DNA from: Methanosarcinaceae archaeon
GTDB lineage: Archaea > Halobacteriota > Methanosarcinia > Methanosarcinales > Methanosarcinaceae
Length of the DNA: 7,206 nucleotides
Direction: 5' to 3'
Assembly (NCBI GenBank): GCA_030655675.1
Contig: JAUSPM010000169.1
Coordinates: 1-7,206, forward strand
The position numbers were made by a program, and so were the translations under genes. The notes beneath the pieces are model-generated. The model was not told the DNA's origin and ran no database searches. It was given only the letters and a program-made list of their open reading frames with translations. Of the stretch, positions 4,782 to 7,206 are shown piece by piece. The number at the start of each line of letters is the position of its first letter. Position 1 is the stretch's first letter.

Positions 4782-6695
4782 ATGGCAATAGAAGACCTAT
4801 TAGCAGATTTAAAAGCAAAAATAGAGGACAAACTGCCTCCAGGCACCACGATATCAAGTGTTGAATTCGAGGGTCCGCAACTTGTAGTATATACAGAGGA
4901 ACCACGTAAATTCGCAGATAATGGGGATATTGTAAGGACCCTGGCTAAAAGTCTTCGGACTCGTATAGTTGTGCGTCCGGATCCTAAAGTTCTTCTACCC
5001 CCAGAGGAATCTATTGTAAAGATCAATGATACTGTTCCTAGCGAGGCTGTCATTTCTAATCACTATTTTTATCCTGATGTCGGCGAAGTAGTAATTGAAG
5101 CCGAAAAACCGGGGCTTGTTATCGGCAAGCATGGTGAGACATTAAGGGAGATCACAAAGAAGATCGGCTGGACTCCAAAGGTGTCACGTACGCCTCCTAT
5201 TAAATCACGGACTGTCAAGAACATCCGTGAGTTCATGAGAACCAATCACAAAGAACGAAAGGAGATCCTTAAGATCGTTGGACGAAAGATCCATCGTGAA
5301 TGCATGTCAAAAGACAAGTGGGTAAGGGTTACAGCACTTGGCGGCTGCAAGGAAGTTGGAAGAAGTTGTTTCATTCTATCAACACCGGAATCAAGGATCA
5401 TGGTTGATTGTGGTGTAAATGTTGGCTCAGATGAGAACATGACACCTTATCTTTATGTTCCTGAAGCATACCCTCTAAACCAGATCGATGCGGTAGTGAT
5501 CACACATGCACACCTTGATCATCAGGGACTTGTGCCTTTGCTATACAAATATGGTTATGATGGTCCGATCTACTGCACTCCCCCTACAAGGGATCTGATG
5601 GCACTTTTACAGCTGGATTTCATTGATGTTGCAGCAAAGGATGGTAAGAAGATACCATACGAATCTGCAAATGTTCGTGAAGCGCTCAAACATACAATAA
5701 CATTGGATTATGAAGAAGTAACGGACATTGCACCTGATATTAAATTAACATTCCACAATGCAGGTCACATCCTTGGTTCTGCAATATCACATTTCCATGT
5801 TGGTGATGGCTTACACAATATCGTTATTACCGGTGATTTCAAGTATGGACCAACAAGACTTTTCGACAATGCAGTGAACAAGTTCCCGCGTGTCGAGACT
5901 GTGATCATGGAGTCTACATACGGTAAATCCAATGCCATACAGCCGTCTTTGAAAGAGGCTGAAAAACATTTACAAATGGTAGTTAAAGAGACATTGGACA
6001 GAAAGGGTGTTGTGGTTATCCCGGCATTTGCTGTTGGTAGAAGTCAGGAAGTCATGATCGTTCTTGAGGATGCTATCCGAAAGGGTATTATTGAAAATGT
6101 CCCGGTCTATCTCGATGGAATGATATGGGAAGCAACTGCTATCCATGCAACGTATCCTGAATTCCTGAACAATGATCTCCGAAAACTCATATTCCAAAAA
6201 GGTCAGAATCCTTTCCTTGCAGATTGTTTCAAACCTGTCGATTCCAATGAACTGCGCAGGAAGATCATTGATGAACCGCACCCCTGTGTCATACTTGCAA
6301 CTTCAGGTATGATGAATGCCGGACCCGTACTAGAATATTTCAAGGCTTTTGCCCCAGGTGAGAATAATACCCTAATTTTTGTTGGTTATCAGGCAGACGG
6401 AACAATGGGTCGTCGCATCCAAAAAGGATGGAAAGAGATTCCAGTTCCTTCAAGAAATGGCGGTAATGAGATGGTCAGCATGAACATGCAGGTTGAAGTG
6501 GTTGATGGTTTCTCCGGCCATTCCGACAGAAGACAACTTATGGAATATATCAGAAAGATGCAGCCTCATCCTGAACGTGTGTTCACGGAACATGGCGAGG
6601 AGCGCTCATGCATTGACCTTGCAAGTTCTATCTACAAAAAGTACAAGATTGAGACACGCGCACTTACAAATCTTGAGACGATTCGATTGGTGTAA
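4782..6695 (+). CDS. aCPSF1: KH/beta-CASP ribonuclease, termination factor FttA (637 aa)
   Basis: This is the archaeal homologue of the eukaryotic 3'-end nuclease CPSF73. The family cleaves nascent RNA at U-rich 3' ends and terminates transcription genome-wide in archaea. The N-terminal part (1 to about 145) holds two KH-type RNA-binding regions, the second with the VIGKHG loop (113-118). The metallo-beta-lactamase domain begins near VRVTALGGCKEVGRSC (181-196) and shows HAHLDH (His242, His244, Asp246, His247), His329 in NAGHILGS and Asp352 in ITGDFKYGP. The beta-CASP part shows MESTYG (Glu377), PAFAVGRSQE (414-423), ATSGMMNAGP (506-515), GFSGHSD (His580) and FTEHGE (His604). All zinc ligands and catalytic residues are intact and the length is full. 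ATG 4782 has GGAAGG at 8 nt and fits the usual KH N-terminus. It follows psmB after 133 nt holding a hairpin and T-tract, and may have its own promoter. Confidence 0.98.
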   Translation: MAIEDLLADLKAKIEDKLPPGTTISSVEFEGPQLVVYTEEPRKFADNGDIVRTLAKSLRTRIVVRPDPKVLLPPEESIVKINDTVPSEAVISNHYFYPDVGEVVIEAEKPGLVIGKHGETLREITKKIGWTPKVSRTPPIKSRTVKNIREFMRTNHKERKEILKIVGRKIHRECMSKDKWVRVTALGGCKEVGRSCFILSTPESRIMVDCGVNVGSDENMTPYLYVPEAYPLNQIDAVVITHAHLDHQGLVPLLYKYGYDGPIYCTPPTRDLMALLQLDFIDVAAKDGKKIPYESANVREALKHTITLDYEEVTDIAPDIKLTFHNAGHILGSAISHFHVGDGLHNIVITGDFKYGPTRLFDNAVNKFPRVETVIMESTYGKSNAIQPSLKEAEKHLQMVVKETLDRKGVVVIPAFAVGRSQEVMIVLEDAIRKGIIENVPVYLDGMIWEATAIHATYPEFLNNDLRKLIFQKGQNPFLADCFKPVDSNELRRKIIDEPHPCVILATSGMMNAGPVLEYFKAFAPGENNTLIFVGYQADGTMGRRIQKGWKEIPVPSRNGGNEMVSMNMQVEVVDGFSGHSDRRQLMEYIRKMQPHPERVFTEHGEERSCIDLASSIYKKYKIETRALTNLETIRLV

Positions 6696-6745
6696 TCTCT
6701 GATCGAACGTCTTACAATAATTTTAGAATAATTTAACAACCATTT

Positions 6746-6814
6746 TACAACAGGGTGGCATTTCCTGTTGTATTATTTGTTGTATTATTTTCTGTTCTTT
6801 TTTTGTGTGTTTTT
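6746..6814 (+). terminator. Terminator of aCPSF1: hairpin and long T-rich tract
   Basis: TACAACAGG (6746-6754) and CCTGTTGTA (6764-6772) form a perfect 9-bp stem with a 9-nt loop, 50 nt after the stop codon. A long T-rich stretch follows, ending in T7 (6798-6804) and T5 (6810-6814). Archaeal polymerase terminates at such T-runs and aCPSF1 cleaves near them, so the enzyme probably processes its own mRNA here. Confidence 0.7.
6766..6789 (+). repeat. Perfect 12-nt tandem duplication inside the T-rich tract
   Basis: TGTTGTATTATT occurs twice in a row (6766-6777 and 6778-6789). The first copy overlaps the right arm of the hairpin at 6746-6772, so the right arm's TGTTGTA is present twice and could pair with the left arm in two ways. 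Confidence 0.8.
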
Positions 6815-6832
6815 ATAGATGTGGTGATATAG

Positions 6833-6896
6833 CTGCGTAAATGGTATATATCGACATAAACTAAAACCAACACAACCGCCGCAGGCGGCACATTCC
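6833..6896. repeat. Dispersed repeat copy 1 with GC-rich palindrome
   Basis: This copy opens with CTGCGTAAATG (6833-6843) and closes with ACCGCCGCAGGCGGCAC and ATTCC (6875-6896). CCGCC (6876-6880) can pair with GGCGG (6884-6888). The second copy at 7092-7157 has the same blocks at nearly the same spacing (43 against 44 nt between opening and palindrome). On the - strand the palindrome is followed by a T-rich run (TTGTGTTGGTTTTAG), like an intrinsic terminator. Confidence 0.65.
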
Positions 6897-7091
6897 GCCA
6901 TCACCAATAAAAAATCTCACTTCATCTTATCTCATTTAACACCGATTTTCGTCAGCCGTTTATGTTCCACGAATAAAGTACCATTTTCATATCAAAACAT
7001 TTAGGATAGTAACGTTTTTCAGGGAATATCGCTATAGAATATGTTTCGTCTATGTTACATAAAAAGTATTTGTATAGCTGTTTTAAAATGA

Positions 7092-7157
7092 CTGCGCAAA
7101 TGAAATGGTTTGATTTGAAACCAAAAACAATGCGACCGCCGCCAGGCGGCACGTTCC
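7092..7157. repeat. Dispersed repeat copy 2 with GC-rich palindrome
   Basis: CTGCGCAAATG (7092-7102) opens it and ACCGCCGCCAGGCGGCAC plus GTTCC (7135-7157) closes it; AAACCAA in the middle is also shared with copy 1 in the form AAACCAA/AAAACCAA. CCGCC (7136-7140) can pair with GGCGG (7145-7149). On the - strand TTGTTTTTGGTTT follows. ATAGCTG precedes both copies (6829-6835 and 7074-7080), but here it is separated from the opening by a short extra segment. Confidence 0.65.
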
Positions 7158-7206
7158 ATACATACCAAATTGAATAATCGAAATCGTTAGCAAAAAGTGT
7201 ACAAGA

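Larger units (their letters stand above)
6815..7206. other. Intergenic region without a credible gene
   Basis: Apart from the two repeat copies I see no gene. A 66-codon frame on the - strand (6952-7152) begins inside the GC-rich palindrome of copy 2, has no ribosome binding site and no recognisable protein character. The stretch 6897-7091 between the copies is AT-rich and unremarkable. The region may separate aCPSF1 from a gene beyond the window. Confidence 0.55.

Noticed and set aside
4712..5053. 113-codon frame on the - strand overlapping the aCPSF1 start
   Set aside because: It is the antisense shadow of the aCPSF1 N-terminus, which is a clear KH-domain coding sequence.
6493..6702. 69-codon + strand frame overlapping the aCPSF1 3' end
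   Set aside because: It lies out of frame within the beta-CASP coding region that carries GFSGHSD and the HGE motif.
6952..7152. 66-codon frame on the - strand starting in the repeat palindrome
   Set aside because: It starts inside the GC-rich repeat, has no ribosome binding site, no recognisable protein features and irregular composition; the repeat explains the region better.

Overview
The window comes from a methanogenic archaeon, most likely a member of the Methanosarcinaceae (Methanosarcina, Methanolobus or Methanococcoides type). This rests on four archaeal core genes on the + strand: transcription factor E (TFE), an HD-domain protein, the 20S proteasome beta subunit and the KH/beta-CASP ribonuclease aCPSF1 (FttA). 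Archaeal TATA boxes and GAGGTGA-type ribosome binding sites agree. The species is not resolved from the sequence.

Positions 1 to about 2660 form an accessory block, visibly poorer in G+C than the rest. It starts with a hairpin-forming stretch and a short ORF with no convincing start (142-450). After an AT-rich spacer comes a compact three-gene operon (826-2412): two proteins of no family I recognise (212 and 189 residues) and a 117-residue HEPN-domain protein with the RxxRNxADY signature. The spacing (17 and 7 nt), an inverted repeat upstream and a perfect hairpin just after the last stop suggest one regulated unit. HEPN proteins are common in toxin-antitoxin and defence loci, so this operon is the best candidate here for an undescribed system. 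That role is inference.

Positions 2669 to 6820 hold the core block. tfe starts at TTG behind a strong Shine-Dalgarno sequence. The HD gene starts inside the last copy of a 14-nt tandem repeat. psmB has a good TATA box and a leader whose 5' end can fold into a UUCG-capped hairpin. aCPSF1 follows psmB after a hairpin and T-rich tract, and is followed by its own hairpin and long T-rich tract. The block joins transcription initiation (TFE), protein degradation (proteasome) and transcription termination/RNA 3'-end formation (aCPSF1). aCPSF1 acts at U-rich sites, so the T-tracts flanking its own gene could be targets of its product.

Positions 6820-7206 carry no credible gene. They hold two diverged copies of a repeat of about 65 bp, each containing a GC-rich palindrome that stands out from the AT-rich background. 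On the - strand each palindrome is followed by a T-rich run, so the copies may be terminators for a gene beyond the window, mobile-element ends, or small RNAs.
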